A DNA stretch of 64,000 nucleotides, taken from positions 548,037 through 612,036 of the forward strand of contig NZ_LTBC01000001.1 of NCBI RefSeq assembly GCF_001594015.1. The letters are read 5' to 3'. The first letter of the stretch is position 1; every line of letters starts with the position of its first letter. Source of the DNA: Moorella mulderi DSM 14980 (GTDB lineage: Bacteria; Bacillota; DSM-521; Neomoorellales; Neomoorellaceae). Of this stretch, positions 9,079 to 18,062 are shown piece by piece. A program made the translations under genes and the position numbers. A model generated the notes under the pieces. The model was not told the origin of the DNA. It was given only the letters and a program-made list of their open reading frames with translations, and did no database searches.

Positions 9079-9534
9079 ATGAGCGCGACAACGGCAATCC
9101 TGTTACTACTCATGTTGCTGGGCATCCTGGGCCGCTCTAACGTTATCGCAGCCGCTGCTGCTATTCTTTTACTGCTCCAGTTTACTAACCTGCAAAGAAT
9201 CTATCCTTTCCTTGAACGCCGGGCCCTGGAGGCCGGCCTTATTTTTCTAGTGGTTTCCGTACTGGTGCCCTTTGCGTCCGGCCGGGTATCAGCCCGGGAT
9301 ATGCTGGCCTCCTTTGTTTCCGTACCCGGGATTATAGCCATCGCCAGCGGAATTATTGCCACCCATATGAACTGCCAGGGCCTGGAATTGCTCCAGCGTT
9401 TTCCCCAGATGATGATCGGTATGGTTATAGGTTCCATTATCGGTGTAGCCTTTTTTGGCGGTATTCCCGTGGGGCCCCTCATGGCCGGCGGCATTGCCGC
9501 CCTGCTGGTAAACCTGCTGGCATGGTTGCGCTAA
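9079..9534 (+). CDS. DUF441 family membrane protein
   Basis: A 151-residue protein with four or five hydrophobic segments, matching the YeaL/DUF441 pattern (YPFLERRALEAGLIFL, GMVIGSIIGVAFFGGIPVGPLMAGGI). Function is unknown in all members I know. It follows comB after 77 nt and may be read with it. Plausibly a small transporter or membrane scaffold, but nothing in the sequence decides this. Confidence 0.8.
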   Translation: MSATTAILLLLMLLGILGRSNVIAAAAAILLLLQFTNLQRIYPFLERRALEAGLIFLVVSVLVPFASGRVSARDMLASFVSVPGIIAIASGIIATHMNCQGLELLQRFPQMMIGMVIGSIIGVAFFGGIPVGPLMAGGIAALLVNLLAWLR

Positions 9535-9602
9535 AATTTTTTATAAACCAGCAGGATTTTTAATTTCTAGCGAGAATATAATAAAACAGTATAAAGAGTT
9601 TA

Positions 9603-9617
9603 TACCCCTATGGGGTA
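9603..9617. promoter_or_regulatory. Perfect palindrome before the C4-acid cassette
   Basis: TACCCCTATGGGGTA is a perfect inverted repeat (6-bp arms, 3-nt centre) in an otherwise AT-rich 192-bp gap. It lies 110 bp before the SucC-like gene and just downstream of a TATAAT at 9577-9582. It has the form and position of an operator; the cognate regulator is unknown. Confidence 0.4.
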
Positions 9618-9726
9618 GATTTACAATATATGCCAGCTTATAAGAGGTATAAAAGGGGGGATGGTACGGGGGATTTTTTCATATCGTCTTTCCGACCAAT
9701 AAATTTCTTGTGGAAGGGACGAAAGT

Positions 9727-10980
9727 ATGGCCAAGCTGTTAGAGTATCAAGGTAAGGAATGGCTGCGCAAGGCCGGAATCCCGGTTCCTGTGGGCCGGGC
9801 GGCATCCTCGCCGGAAGAAGCGGAACAGATTGCTGTGGAGATCGGCAAGCCAGTAGCAGTGAAGGCCCAGGTGCAGGCTGGCGGCAGGGGCAAGTCAGGA
9901 GCGGTAAAACTGGTTGACACCCCGGCAGAAGCCCGGGCGGCAGCAGCCTCTATTCTTGGTACGGTAATTAAAGGGTATCCGGTGCGTAAAGTCCTGGTGG
10001 AAGAGAAGCTGGCTATTGCCCGGGAATTTTACGTGACGATTATTGTTAATTCCGCCCGCAATGCCCGCTGCCCCATGATGATGTTCAGCACCGAGGGCGG
10101 CATGGATATTGAAAGTGTTCCGGAAGAGAAGATTTTCAAGCTTTTAATTTCACCCTTAAATGGCCTTGAAATTTACGATGCCGTTGACATGCTGGTGAAG
10201 GCCGGCATCCCCAATGACCAGCTGATGACTTTTGCCAACGTACTGGTCAAACTGTGGAACGCTTATAAAAAATATGATTGCTTTACCCTGGAAATTAACC
10301 CGCTGGTCTTAACCGCTAACGGGGAGCTGGTGGCGGCCGACTGCAAGATGGAGGTAGACAACAGCAGCGTTTACCGTCACCCGGAAATGGGTATTGAAAT
10401 TGCCAGGGACTTTCCCCATGAGCCTACCGAACTGGATCGTATTGGCTGGGGCATTGAGAAGACCGACACCCGCGGTTCCGGTTTCGTCATGAGCATGGGC
10501 TTTGACGAGAAGAGCCCAGGTTATATCGGCTACCATCCCATCGGCGGCGGGTCGGCCATGATGGGCATGGATGCCCTGAACAAAGTCAACCTGAAGCCGG
10601 CGAACTACGCTGATACCAGCGGCAACCCGGTTGCTTCCAAGGTGTACCGGGTAGCCAAGGTAGTGCTCTCCCAGCCCAACATTGACGGCTACCTCCTGGG
10701 TGGCTTTATGATGGCCAACCAGGAACAATGGCACCACGCCCACGCCGTCGTGAAGGCCCTGCGGGAAGTCCTGCCCAAGAAGCCTGGCCTGCCCTGCGTC
10801 TTACTGCTCTGTGGTAACAAGGAAGAAGAATCCCTCGCCATTTTACGCGAAGGGTTAAGCAATGTCGAGGGAGCTACCAGGGTGGAGATTTATGGCCGGG
10901 AACATGTTACCGATACCGATTTTATAGGGCAACGATTACTGGCCCTAGTTAAAGAATATCAAGCCGAGAAGCGAAAGTAG
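9727..10980 (+). CDS. Succinyl/malate-CoA ligase beta subunit-like
   Basis: An ATP-grasp CoA ligase subunit of 417 residues. It would form or cleave a dicarboxylyl-CoA thioester with ATP or ADP in the cytoplasm. The SucC family is shown by LLEYQGKEWL at the N-terminus, the nucleotide loop AGGRGKSG (51-58) and EINPL (189-193). GTGGAAGGGACGAAAGT precedes the ATG. The neighbours (SucD-like subunit, CitE-like lyase, malic enzyme) fit malate-CoA ligase (malate thiokinase) better than a citric-acid-cycle succinyl-CoA ligase. Substrate is an inference from context. A cysteine-rich small gene intervenes before the alpha subunit, which is unusual. Confidence 0.85.
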   Translation: MAKLLEYQGKEWLRKAGIPVPVGRAASSPEEAEQIAVEIGKPVAVKAQVQAGGRGKSGAVKLVDTPAEARAAAASILGTVIKGYPVRKVLVEEKLAIAREFYVTIIVNSARNARCPMMMFSTEGGMDIESVPEEKIFKLLISPLNGLEIYDAVDMLVKAGIPNDQLMTFANVLVKLWNAYKKYDCFTLEINPLVLTANGELVAADCKMEVDNSSVYRHPEMGIEIARDFPHEPTELDRIGWGIEKTDTRGSGFVMSMGFDEKSPGYIGYHPIGGGSAMMGMDALNKVNLKPANYADTSGNPVASKVYRVAKVVLSQPNIDGYLLGGFMMANQEQWHHAHAVVKALREVLPKKPGLPCVLLLCGNKEEESLAILREGLSNVEGATRVEIYGREHVTDTDFIGQRLLALVKEYQAEKRK

Positions 10981-10990
10981 GGTGGAACCA

Positions 10991-11299
10991 GTGCTCGAAT
11001 TCTGGGAAAGAACAATTAAAGTCACCATCGACACCAGCAAGTGCAGCGAGTGTGAAACAAAGGCCTGCATCGACGCGTGCAAGAAGTTTGCCAGGGGGAT
11101 GCTGCAGCTCAAGGACGGCGTACCCTCGGTGGCCCATTTGAGTGAAGATGAGGTCCAGCGCCGGGGAACAGAATGCCTTGCCTGTGAGTATGAATGCTGG
11201 TTCCGCGGCAAGAGCGCCATTAAAATTGACGTTCCCATTGAAGGACTGGATGAGTACCTGCGTAAGCGAGGTCTGCTGGAAGAGAATACCATCCAGTAA
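10991..11299 (+). CDS. Small ferredoxin-like cysteine-rich protein
   Basis: A 102-residue cytoplasmic protein with seven cysteines in two groups: C18-x2-C21-x4-C26-x3-C30 and C62-x2-C65-x3-C69. The spacing resembles iron-sulfur binding but is not the standard ferredoxin CxxCxxCxxxC, and the second group has only three cysteines. The central part is charged. GTG 10991 has GGTGGA 4 nt upstream; GTG 10982 in frame is the alternative. It is wedged between the two CoA-ligase subunit genes with short gaps (10 and 26 nt), so it is surely co-expressed and may be a third subunit. I do not know a described function. Confidence 0.75.
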   Translation: MLEFWERTIKVTIDTSKCSECETKACIDACKKFARGMLQLKDGVPSVAHLSEDEVQRRGTECLACEYECWFRGKSAIKIDVPIEGLDEYLRKRGLLEENTIQ

Positions 11300-11325
11300 T
11301 AGGAAAAGGATAAAGAGGGATAATC

Positions 11326-12222
11326 ATGGGGATTTTAATTGATAAAAATACCAAGGTTATTGTCCAGGGGATTACCGGCAGGGAAGGTTCCCTCCGGGCC
11401 AAGTATATGAAAGATTACGGCACGAAGGTTGTGGCCGGGACAAGCCCCGGTAAGGGCGGCGAAGAGGTAGCGGGTATTCCCGTCTATCATACCGTCAAGC
11501 AGGCCGTGGCCGAACACGGGGAAATTGACTTCAGTGTTATCTTCGTACCCGGCCGGGCTTTGAAAGCAGCGGTTAAAGAGGCCGCCGACGCCGGGGTTAA
11601 AAATATCGTCCCCTGTGTAGAATCGGTACCCATCCACGACATTATGGAAATGGTGGAGTACTGCAAGCTGAAGGGGACCAGGCTCATCGGCCCGGGCTCC
11701 ATCGGCATCATTACGCCCGGGGAGGCGGTTGTCGGCTGGCTGGGCGGCAATGTCGAATGGGCTAACTCCTTCTTCAGGCCGGGACCAATTGGTGTTTTCT
11801 CCCGCAGCGGCGGCCAGTCGGGAACTATTCCCTGGATCCTCAAGGAAAACGGTTACGGCGTCAGTACCGTCGTCCACACGGGTACGGAACCTGTCCTGGG
11901 GACTTCCTTTGCTGACCTGTTACCCCTTTTCGAAGAAGATCCCCAGACGGAAGCCGTAGCCGTATTCTCCGAGATTGGCGGCACCCAGGAAGAAGAATGC
12001 GCGGAAGTAATTGCTGCGGGTAAATTCACCAAACCCTTTGTAATCTATGTAGCAGGGGCCTGGGCACCGGAAGGCCAGCGCTTCTCCCACGCTTCCAGCA
12101 TTGTGGAAAGGGGCCGCGGTTCGGCCAAGAGCAAGATGGAAGCCATCCAGAAAGCCGGCGGCTACGTGGCTATGAGCCCGAATGATATCCCGCGTATCCT
12201 CAAAAACGTACTCAAGCATTAG
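11326..12222 (+). CDS. Succinyl/malate-CoA ligase alpha subunit-like
   Basis: The CoA-binding and phospho-histidine subunit of the ligase, 298 residues. An N-terminal Rossmann-type CoA-binding domain (VIVQGITGREGS) precedes SRSGGQSG and the active-site His at 255 (RFSHASS). Canonical SucD has GHAGA here; SHASS is a visible variation, consistent with a different acyl substrate. AAAGAGGGATAATC precedes the ATG. It pairs with the beta-like subunit at 9727 and is 15 nt ahead of the CitE-like gene. Confidence 0.87.
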   Translation: MGILIDKNTKVIVQGITGREGSLRAKYMKDYGTKVVAGTSPGKGGEEVAGIPVYHTVKQAVAEHGEIDFSVIFVPGRALKAAVKEAADAGVKNIVPCVESVPIHDIMEMVEYCKLKGTRLIGPGSIGIITPGEAVVGWLGGNVEWANSFFRPGPIGVFSRSGGQSGTIPWILKENGYGVSTVVHTGTEPVLGTSFADLLPLFEEDPQTEAVAVFSEIGGTQEEECAEVIAAGKFTKPFVIYVAGAWAPEGQRFSHASSIVERGRGSAKSKMEAIQKAGGYVAMSPNDIPRILKNVLKH

Positions 12223-12237
12223 GAGGTAATAAAAGAA

Positions 12238-13134
12238 ATGCCAGTAATGCGTTCTGTCCTTTACGTTCCCGGCAACAACCCCAGGATGATTGCCAAAGCA
12301 CCCACTTTCCCCGCCGATATAATCACCCTCGACCTGGAAGATTCTGTGCCCCCGGCGGAGAAGGAAAACGCGCGGAACCTTATCCGCGAGAACCTTAAGG
12401 CTGTTGGTGCTAATGGCTCTGAGGTATACGTACGCATCAATAACTGGGAAACCGAGATGACCAATGACGATCTGGAGGCCATTGTCTATGAGGGCCTGCA
12501 CGGGGTTACCCTGGCCAAGTGCGGTCATCCCGACCACGTCAAGCGTCTGGACTGGAAGTTGGAAGAATTGGAACGGCGCCGCGGCCTGCCCATAGGGAGC
12601 ATCAAGGTGTCCCTCCTGCTGGAAACCGCTAAAGGTATTATCCATGCCTATGAGTCCTGCATCGCCAGCCCGCGAGTGGTTAGTGCCATCTTCGGTGCCG
12701 TTGACTATTGCAAGGACATGCGGGTCAAATTGACCTCCGAGGGCAAGGAGCAGGAATACGCCCGTGCCCATATGGCAGTTGCCGCCCGGGCGGCCGGGGT
12801 AGTTGCCATTGACTGCCCGTTTGTCGCTTACCAGGATATGGAAGCTTTCGAGAAGAGTGTGCTCCAGGGCCGGCAGATGGGTTATGAAGGCAGGATGCTG
12901 ATCCATCCCAGCCAGGTTGAACCCGCTAACCGCCTCTACTCCCCGGATCCCGCAGATGTAGAATGGGCCCGCGGTGTTGTTAAAGCCTTTGAAGAAGAAG
13001 CCATTGCTAAAGGCAAAGCAGCTATTTCCTACCAGGGCAAGATGGTGGACACCCCCGTATACCTCAACGCCAAGGATATCTTGAGCGCCTACGAAGAGAT
13101 CCAGGCTAAAGATGCCGCCAGGAAGAACGCGTAA
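12238..13134 (+). CDS. CitE-like lyase (malyl-CoA lyase candidate)
   Basis: A member of the HpcH/HpaI aldolase - citrate lyase beta family, 298 residues. These enzymes make or cleave 3-hydroxyacyl-CoA thioesters with Mg2+. Seen are LDLEDSVPPAEKE (32-44), YVRIN (64-68), the metal-binding Glu129 (LLLETAKG) and Asp156 (GAVDYCKD), and the LIHPSQ block near the C-terminus. There is no adjacent citrate lyase alpha or gamma subunit, so it is not part of citrate lyase. Next to a CoA ligase and malic enzyme it best fits malyl-CoA lyase (acetyl-CoA + glyoxylate to malyl-CoA). AGGAGGT precedes the ATG by 9 nt. Confidence 0.85.
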   Translation: MPVMRSVLYVPGNNPRMIAKAPTFPADIITLDLEDSVPPAEKENARNLIRENLKAVGANGSEVYVRINNWETEMTNDDLEAIVYEGLHGVTLAKCGHPDHVKRLDWKLEELERRRGLPIGSIKVSLLLETAKGIIHAYESCIASPRVVSAIFGAVDYCKDMRVKLTSEGKEQEYARAHMAVAARAAGVVAIDCPFVAYQDMEAFEKSVLQGRQMGYEGRMLIHPSQVEPANRLYSPDPADVEWARGVVKAFEEEAIAKGKAAISYQGKMVDTPVYLNAKDILSAYEEIQAKDAARKNA

Positions 13135-13148
13135 AGAGCGAGGTGTAT

Positions 13149-13179
13149 GGCTGGCAGCTTTTTAAAAAAGCTGCCAGCC
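13149..13179. other. Long perfect hairpin before malic enzyme gene
   Basis: GGCTGGCAGCTTTTT and its complement meet almost without a loop (13149-13163 with 13164-13179). The T-run is inside the stem instead of after it, so this is not a textbook terminator. It may protect the 3' end of the upstream message or lower read-through into the malic enzyme gene. Confidence 0.5.
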
Positions 13180-13268
13180 GGTTCAACCATTAGACCATCA
13201 TGTCAGTGGCGCTTCCCCTTACCCCTGGTCCCTGGTTTCTACCTTTTACGTAAAGGAGGTATACCATA

Positions 13269-14495
13269 ATGAATATTCAGGAAAGAGCCCTTGGACTTCA
13301 CAAAGAGTGGCAGGGTAAAATTGAAGTATGCAGCAGGGTGCCTGTGCGGGACCGCATGGATTTATCCCTCGCGTACACCCCCGGAGTTGCCGAACCCTGC
13401 AAGGAGATTCACAAAGACCCCAAACTTGTAGACGTATACACACGCCGCTGGAATATGGTAGCAGTAGTATCCGACGGCTCGGCGGTCCTCGGCCTCGGTA
13501 ACATTGGCGCCCGGGCGGCCATGCCCGTCATGGAAGGGAAAAGCCTGCTTTTTAAAACCTTTGCCGGCGTCGATGCCTTCCCCATCTGCATCGATTCCCA
13601 GGATGTAGATGAGATTGTCAGGACAGTCCAGCTCCTGACCCCCACCTTTGGCGGCGTCAACCTGGAGGATATTGCCGCGCCCCGCTGTTTCGAAATCGAG
13701 CGGCGCCTCAAGGAAACCACCGACATCCCCATCTTCCATGACGACCAGCACGGCACGGCTGTGGTAGTATTGAGCGGCATCATTAACGCCTGTAAGATTA
13801 CCAAGCGGGAACTTAACGACCTGCAGGTAGTTATCAACGGCGCCGGCGCGGCCGGTATTGCCACCGCCAAACTCCTCCTCAGTGTAGGTGTCAAAGACGT
13901 GATCCTGTGCGATTCCAGGGGTATTGTCTGCTCCAAGCGCCAGGACCTAAACCAGGAAAAACGGGAGATGCTCAAAATCTCTAACAAAGAGGACCGCTGC
14001 GGCACGCTGGCCGATGCCATGGTAGGGGCCAACTGCTTTATCGGTCTTTCTGTGAAGGACGCCGTTACCCAGGACATGGTCCGCTCCATGGGTAAAGACC
14101 CCATCATCTTTGCCATGGCCAACCCTGTTCCGGAAATCTATCCCGACAAGGCCCGGGAAGCCGGCGCGGCCGTGGTGGGTACGGGGCGGAGCGACTTCCC
14201 CAACCAGGTCAACAACGTCCTGGGCTTCCCCGGCATCTTCCGCGGTGCCCTTGACGTGAAGGCTTCCGACATCAATGAACCCATGAAGATTGCCGCCGCC
14301 CATGCCCTGGCCGACCTGGTAGGCGACAGGCTCTCACCCGATTTCGTCATGCCTGAGGCCTTTGACCTCCGGGTGGCACCGGCGGTGGCGGCAGCTGTGG
14401 CTAAAGCCGCCATCGAGAGCGGCGTGGCCCGGGAGCCGAAGGACCCCGAGTGGGTAAAGAAACATACGGAAGAGCTTATTGGTGTCGCGAAGTAG
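13269..14495 (+). CDS. NAD(P)-dependent malic enzyme
   Basis: Oxidatively decarboxylates malate to pyruvate. The 408-residue length matches the short bacterial malic enzymes that lack the phosphotransacetylase-like tail. Visible are AYTPGVAEPC, VVSDGSAVLGLGNIG, metal-binding FHDDQHGTA and the nucleotide fold VVINGAGAAGIATAKLL. AAAGGAGG precedes the ATG with 8 nt spacing. As the last gene of the C4-acid cassette it would turn malate released by the CoA ligase into pyruvate, closing a route from glyoxylate plus acetyl-CoA. NAD or NADP preference is not decided here. Confidence 0.93.
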   Translation: MNIQERALGLHKEWQGKIEVCSRVPVRDRMDLSLAYTPGVAEPCKEIHKDPKLVDVYTRRWNMVAVVSDGSAVLGLGNIGARAAMPVMEGKSLLFKTFAGVDAFPICIDSQDVDEIVRTVQLLTPTFGGVNLEDIAAPRCFEIERRLKETTDIPIFHDDQHGTAVVVLSGIINACKITKRELNDLQVVINGAGAAGIATAKLLLSVGVKDVILCDSRGIVCSKRQDLNQEKREMLKISNKEDRCGTLADAMVGANCFIGLSVKDAVTQDMVRSMGKDPIIFAMANPVPEIYPDKAREAGAAVVGTGRSDFPNQVNNVLGFPGIFRGALDVKASDINEPMKIAAAHALADLVGDRLSPDFVMPEAFDLRVAPAVAAAVAKAAIESGVAREPKDPEWVKKHTEELIGVAK

Positions 14496-14568
14496 AATAG
14501 CGTTTACAGGAACCTGCGCCAAGATACTGCGGGCGACACTTTTAAGCGCGTGGTCAGGAAATATAACG

Positions 14569-14602
14569 AGCCGGCTGGATGCCCTATCCAGGCGGCTTTT
14601 TC
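14569..14602 (+). terminator. Terminator after malic enzyme gene
   Basis: A 12-bp stem (14569-14580 with 14586-14597, one mismatch) with a GCCCT loop is followed by TTTT. It ends the C4-acid cassette. Confidence 0.8.
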
Positions 14603-14779
14603 TGGCATAGTATAACCCCCTTGCCTGCCGGGCACAATAACATAAAAAAGGCAGGTGCAGCAAACTGGTTAACCGCATCGACTCTCCTGGCTGGCCCCGG
14701 GAAGCGCCGGAACCCAACAGCGTGCCCCATCCCGAGACCTCACCACCGGAATTCCCAATGGAAGTAGAACCGGTAACTG

Positions 14780-14803
14780 ATCCCCCGCAGGGGGATTTTC
14801 TGT
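14780..14803 (+). terminator. Short hairpin upstream of panB
   Basis: A 7-bp stem ATCCCCC/GGGGGAT with GCA loop is followed by TTTCTGTT. With the malic-enzyme terminator this makes two stem-loops in the 384-bp gap 14496-14879. The rest of that gap shows only the panB promoter and an unconvincing proline-rich frame without a start codon. Confidence 0.5.
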
Positions 14804-14821
14804 TATAATAAAGCATATAGC

Positions 14822-14850
14822 TGGTCAATACTCCCAATTGCTGTTATAAT
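14822..14850 (+). promoter_or_regulatory. Putative panB promoter
   Basis: TGGTCA (14822-14827), a 17-bp spacer and perfect TATAAT (14845-14850). Transcription would start near 14857, just before the AAGGAGGAGG ribosome site of panB. Confidence 0.6.
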
Positions 14851-14879
14851 GGTAACATATGGAATAAGGAGGAGGAAAA

Positions 14880-15689
14880 ATGGCCGCACGCACCAAGGTT
14901 ACCTTACCCCAGCTCCGGGCCATGAAAGAGCGGGGTGAGAAGATTACCATGGTAACCGCTTATGATTACCCTTCAGCTTTGCTGGCTGACCGGGCCGGCA
15001 TGGACATGCTCCTGGTGGGCGATTCCCTGGGCATGGTCGTCCTGGGTTACCAGAGTACAGTACCCGTAACTATGGATGAGATGGTGCACCATACCCGCGC
15101 CGTCATGCGGGCTAACCCGGCAGCCCTGGTAGTGGCCGACCTGCCCTTCCTTTCCTACCAGGCCAGTGTCCAGGACGCCGTTTATAGTGCCGGCCGCCTG
15201 GTAAAGGAGGGCGGGGCCGATGCCGTCAAGCTGGAAGGGGGCCGGGCCATGATACCCATGGTCCGGGCTATAGTCGATGCCGGCATCCCGGTCATGGGCC
15301 ACTTGGGGTTAACCCCCCAGTCGGTAGTCCAGCTGGGGGGCTACCGCGTCCAGGGACGGGAGGCAGCCGCAGCCGAGAAGATTGCCGCCGATGCCGCGGA
15401 ATTGGTGGAAGCAGGTATCTTTTCCCTGGTTCTCGAATGTGTACCGGCAGAACTGGCCCGGCGGATAACGGCTGAATTACCGGTACCGACCATCGGCATA
15501 GGTGCCGGGCCTGATTGTGACGGCCAGGTGCTGGTTTACCATGACCTCCTGGGCCTCTTTGACCGCTTCCAGCCCAAATTTGTCAAGCGCTATGTCAACC
15601 TTGGTGAAGCCATCGTCAAGGCCCTTGAAGATTACCGGGAAGAGGTCCGCCAGGGGAAATTCCCCGGTGAAGAACACAGTTTCCGGTAA
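14880..15689 (+). CDS. panB: 3-methyl-2-oxobutanoate hydroxymethyltransferase
   Basis: Transfers a hydroxymethyl group from methylene-THF to 2-oxoisovalerate to give ketopantoate, the first committed step to pantothenate. The 269-residue length is standard. Family blocks include [31 protein letters not shown] and [19 protein letters not shown] lies immediately upstream with its own promoter. panC and panD are 38 kb away, next to a DUF2520 protein, so the pathway is split between two loci. Confidence 0.96.
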   Translation: MAARTKVTLPQLRAMKERGEKITMVTAYDYPSALLADRAGMDMLLVGDSLGMVVLGYQSTVPVTMDEMVHHTRAVMRANPAALVVADLPFLSYQASVQDAVYSAGRLVKEGGADAVKLEGGRAMIPMVRAIVDAGIPVMGHLGLTPQSVVQLGGYRVQGREAAAAEKIAADAAELVEAGIFSLVLECVPAELARRITAELPVPTIGIGAGPDCDGQVLVYHDLLGLFDRFQPKFVKRYVNLGEAIVKALEDYREEVRQGKFPGEEHSFR

Positions 15690-15715
15690 AAGGATGTATG
15701 GAGGGACGCTGTTAG

Positions 15716-16429
15716 TTGCTCAATTACCTGGACCTGCTCTTGCTTCTACTCCTGGCCCTGGGCGCCTGGCGGGGTTACCGCCTGGGTTTTGTTAACCTGG
15801 TAGCCGGCTGGATCAGCTACCTGGTGGCAGGTCTGGCGGCAGCCCTGTATGCCCGGCCCCTGGCCGCAGCCCTGGACCAGGCCTGGCATTTAACCAGTCG
15901 CTGGGGTAACAGGCTGGCTCCCCTCTTACCATTACCACGACCGGTTCTCAGCCAGCCCCTGGGTACGGCGGCCACCAGGCAGCTGGAAATCCTTTTAAAC
16001 GGCACGCCCTTACCGGGTATGATAAAACAGAGCCTGCTGGAGGGCCTGGAGAATGTTTCCGGAGGTACGGTGGGCCAGGCCCTGGCCGGGCAGCTGGTCT
16101 TCTTGGGCCTGGAATTAATAACCCTGGTGGTCCTGTTTTACGGCAGTTTATTTCTTTTACGCCGCCTGGCTCGCTGGGGCACCATGGGGATCAACATGGC
16201 ACCTGCTGGCCTGGTAAACCGGGGACTGGGCCTGGCCCTGGGCCTCTTGGGGCAGGTCTTCTGGCTGGCCCTGCTGGTAGGGATGCTGCGCTCCCTCCTG
16301 GCCCTACCGGCCATGACGGCGGCACCAGGTTTTGTACCCCTGGCCCGGCAGCTCTATAACTCTGGGATGGCCTTCCAGTTGGGCAATTTTTATGACTGGC
16401 TGGCCGGATTGTTGCATACCCTAATCTAG
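15716..16429 (+). CDS. CvpA-family membrane protein
   Basis: A 237-residue protein with four hydrophobic segments and the CvpA-like N-terminus (LDLLLLLLLALGAWRGYRLGFVN). CvpA was named for colicin V production in E. coli; in Clostridia its role is not established. TTG 15716 follows GGAGGGA by 9 nt. It begins 26 nt after panB and is probably co-transcribed, though no functional tie to pantothenate is known to me. Confidence 0.75.
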   Translation: MLNYLDLLLLLLLALGAWRGYRLGFVNLVAGWISYLVAGLAAALYARPLAAALDQAWHLTSRWGNRLAPLLPLPRPVLSQPLGTAATRQLEILLNGTPLPGMIKQSLLEGLENVSGGTVGQALAGQLVFLGLELITLVVLFYGSLFLLRRLARWGTMGINMAPAGLVNRGLGLALGLLGQVFWLALLVGMLRSLLALPAMTAAPGFVPLARQLYNSGMAFQLGNFYDWLAGLLHTLI

Positions 16430-16517
16430 GGGTGGGCGACGGGAGGCCTTCTAAGGAATGAAAGAAAAAGAATGGGGGTTTCTGCCTCCAGGTTGATAAA
16501 AAAGGAGGAATTGCGTA

Positions 16518-17948
16518 ATGGTAGAAAAAGAAGAAAGCAGGGGCAAAAAACTACAAAAAGAACTGGCCCTACCCCAAAAGAGTGCCTGGGAGCGTTTGGA
16601 AGGGGATACCAGGGAAAAGGTTTTTGCCTTTGCCGAGGGGTATAAAACCTTTTTAAGCCGGGCTAAAACTGAACGGGAAGCCGTTCGTGCCGCCCTGGAA
16701 GCCGCCCGGGGGCGCGGTTTTGTTTCCCTGGCTGACCTGCCTCCCGGCCGGGGGTTAAATCCCGGGAGCCGCTTTTACCTGGAATGGCGTGGTAAAGTCC
16801 TGCTCATGGGCATAATGGGAACGGCCGACCTGGCCGAAGGTATAAGGCTGGTGGGGGCTCATGTTGATGCGCCACGCCTGGACCTGAAACCCATGCCCCT
16901 CTATGAAAAAGACGGCCTGGCCATGTTCAAAACCCACTATTACGGCGGCATCAAGAAATACCAGTGGACGGCCCTCCCCCTGGCCCTGCACGGCGTGATT
17001 ATGTTACGGGACGGTCGCCGGGTGGAAGTGGTAATCGGGGAAGACAGCGCCGATCCCATTTTTACCGTAAGCGATTTGCTACCTCACCTGGCCAAGGAGC
17101 AGATGAAAAAGAACATGGAAGAGGCCTTGAGCGGTGACGATTTAAACCTGGTAGTGGGTAGCATACCCTATCCCGGGGAAGATGATTTAAAAGATAAAAT
17201 TCGCCTGGCCATTCTCCAGCTGTTAAATGAGCGTTATGGCCTGGTAGAAGAGGACCTGATTACGGCGGAGCTGGAACTGGTGCCGGCCGGGCCGGCCCGG
17301 GACCTGGGTTTTGACCGTTCCCTGGTAGGAGGTTACGGCCAGGACGACCGGGTCTGCGGCTACACAGCCCTGCAGGCTATCCTGGACCTGGAGGTGCCCC
17401 GCCATACGGCCCTGGTGCTCCTGGTAGATAAAGAAGAAATCGGCAGTACAGGTAATACCGGCGCCCATTCCCGCCTCCTGGAATATGCCATAACTGAACT
17501 GGCGGCCCGTGTGGGTACCACAAGCATTGTCCATGTAGGCCGGATTATGGCCAATTCCCAGGCCATTTCCGCTGACGTGACCGCCGGCGTCGATCCCACC
17601 TATGAAAATGTCTTTGACATGCATAATGCCTCCCGCCTGGGGTACGGCGTAGTTTTAAACAAATACTCAGGTGCCCGGGGCAAATACGACGCCAATGACG
17701 CCAGTGCCGAGTTTATGGGCCGGCTGCGGGACATTTTTAACCAGAACCAGGTTATCTGGCAGAGCGGCGAAATGGGCAAGGTGGATGCCGGCGGCGGCGG
17801 GACCATAGCCAAGTTCCTGGCCTACTTTGGCCTGGATGTGGCCGATTGCGGCCCGGCCCTCCTCTCCATGCACGCTCCCCTGGAGATAGCCAGTAAGGTG
17901 GATATTTATATGGCCTACCTGGCCTACAAGGCTTTTCTTGCCAGTTAA
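16518..17948 (+). CDS. M18 family aminopeptidase
   Basis: A cytoplasmic dinuclear zinc aminopeptidase that removes N-terminal residues from peptides. The 476-residue protein has the M18 order: metal His in GAHVDAPRLDLKP, Asp/Glu in VDKEEIGSTG and the C-terminal His of SMHAPLEIASKVD. The N-terminal 40 residues are lysine/glutamate rich. AAAGGAGG precedes the ATG by about 10 nt. Preferred substrate residue is not predictable; relatives favour acidic N-termini. Confidence 0.92.
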   Translation: MVEKEESRGKKLQKELALPQKSAWERLEGDTREKVFAFAEGYKTFLSRAKTEREAVRAALEAARGRGFVSLADLPPGRGLNPGSRFYLEWRGKVLLMGIMGTADLAEGIRLVGAHVDAPRLDLKPMPLYEKDGLAMFKTHYYGGIKKYQWTALPLALHGVIMLRDGRRVEVVIGEDSADPIFTVSDLLPHLAKEQMKKNMEEALSGDDLNLVVGSIPYPGEDDLKDKIRLAILQLLNERYGLVEEDLITAELELVPAGPARDLGFDRSLVGGYGQDDRVCGYTALQAILDLEVPRHTALVLLVDKEEIGSTGNTGAHSRLLEYAITELAARVGTTSIVHVGRIMANSQAISADVTAGVDPTYENVFDMHNASRLGYGVVLNKYSGARGKYDANDASAEFMGRLRDIFNQNQVIWQSGEMGKVDAGGGGTIAKFLAYFGLDVADCGPALLSMHAPLEIASKVDIYMAYLAYKAFLAS

Positions 17949-18062
17949 GGATTTTTAAGCAGGAAAAGCAAAACCTTATGGAGAAAAAGTATATAAAAAG
18001 CCCTGGTACCTTGAGAGCGGATGGGCGCCAGGTGCTTTTCTTTTAAAAGGGAGGTTGACACG

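Noticed and set aside
9727..12222. Ordinary succinyl-CoA ligase (sucCD) of the citric acid cycle.
   Set aside because: An intervening cysteine-rich gene, the unusual SHASS active-site context and the CitE/malic enzyme neighbours favour a malate-type ligase; the matter remains open.
13149..13179. Hairpin before the malic enzyme gene as a normal intrinsic terminator.
   Set aside because: Its T-run lies inside the stem and no T-run follows, so it is listed only as a structural element.
14640..14808. A proline-rich open frame of about 45 codons between the malic enzyme gene and panB.
   Set aside because: It has no ATG, GTG or TTG start in frame and runs into the hairpin at 14780; it is more likely untranslated sequence.
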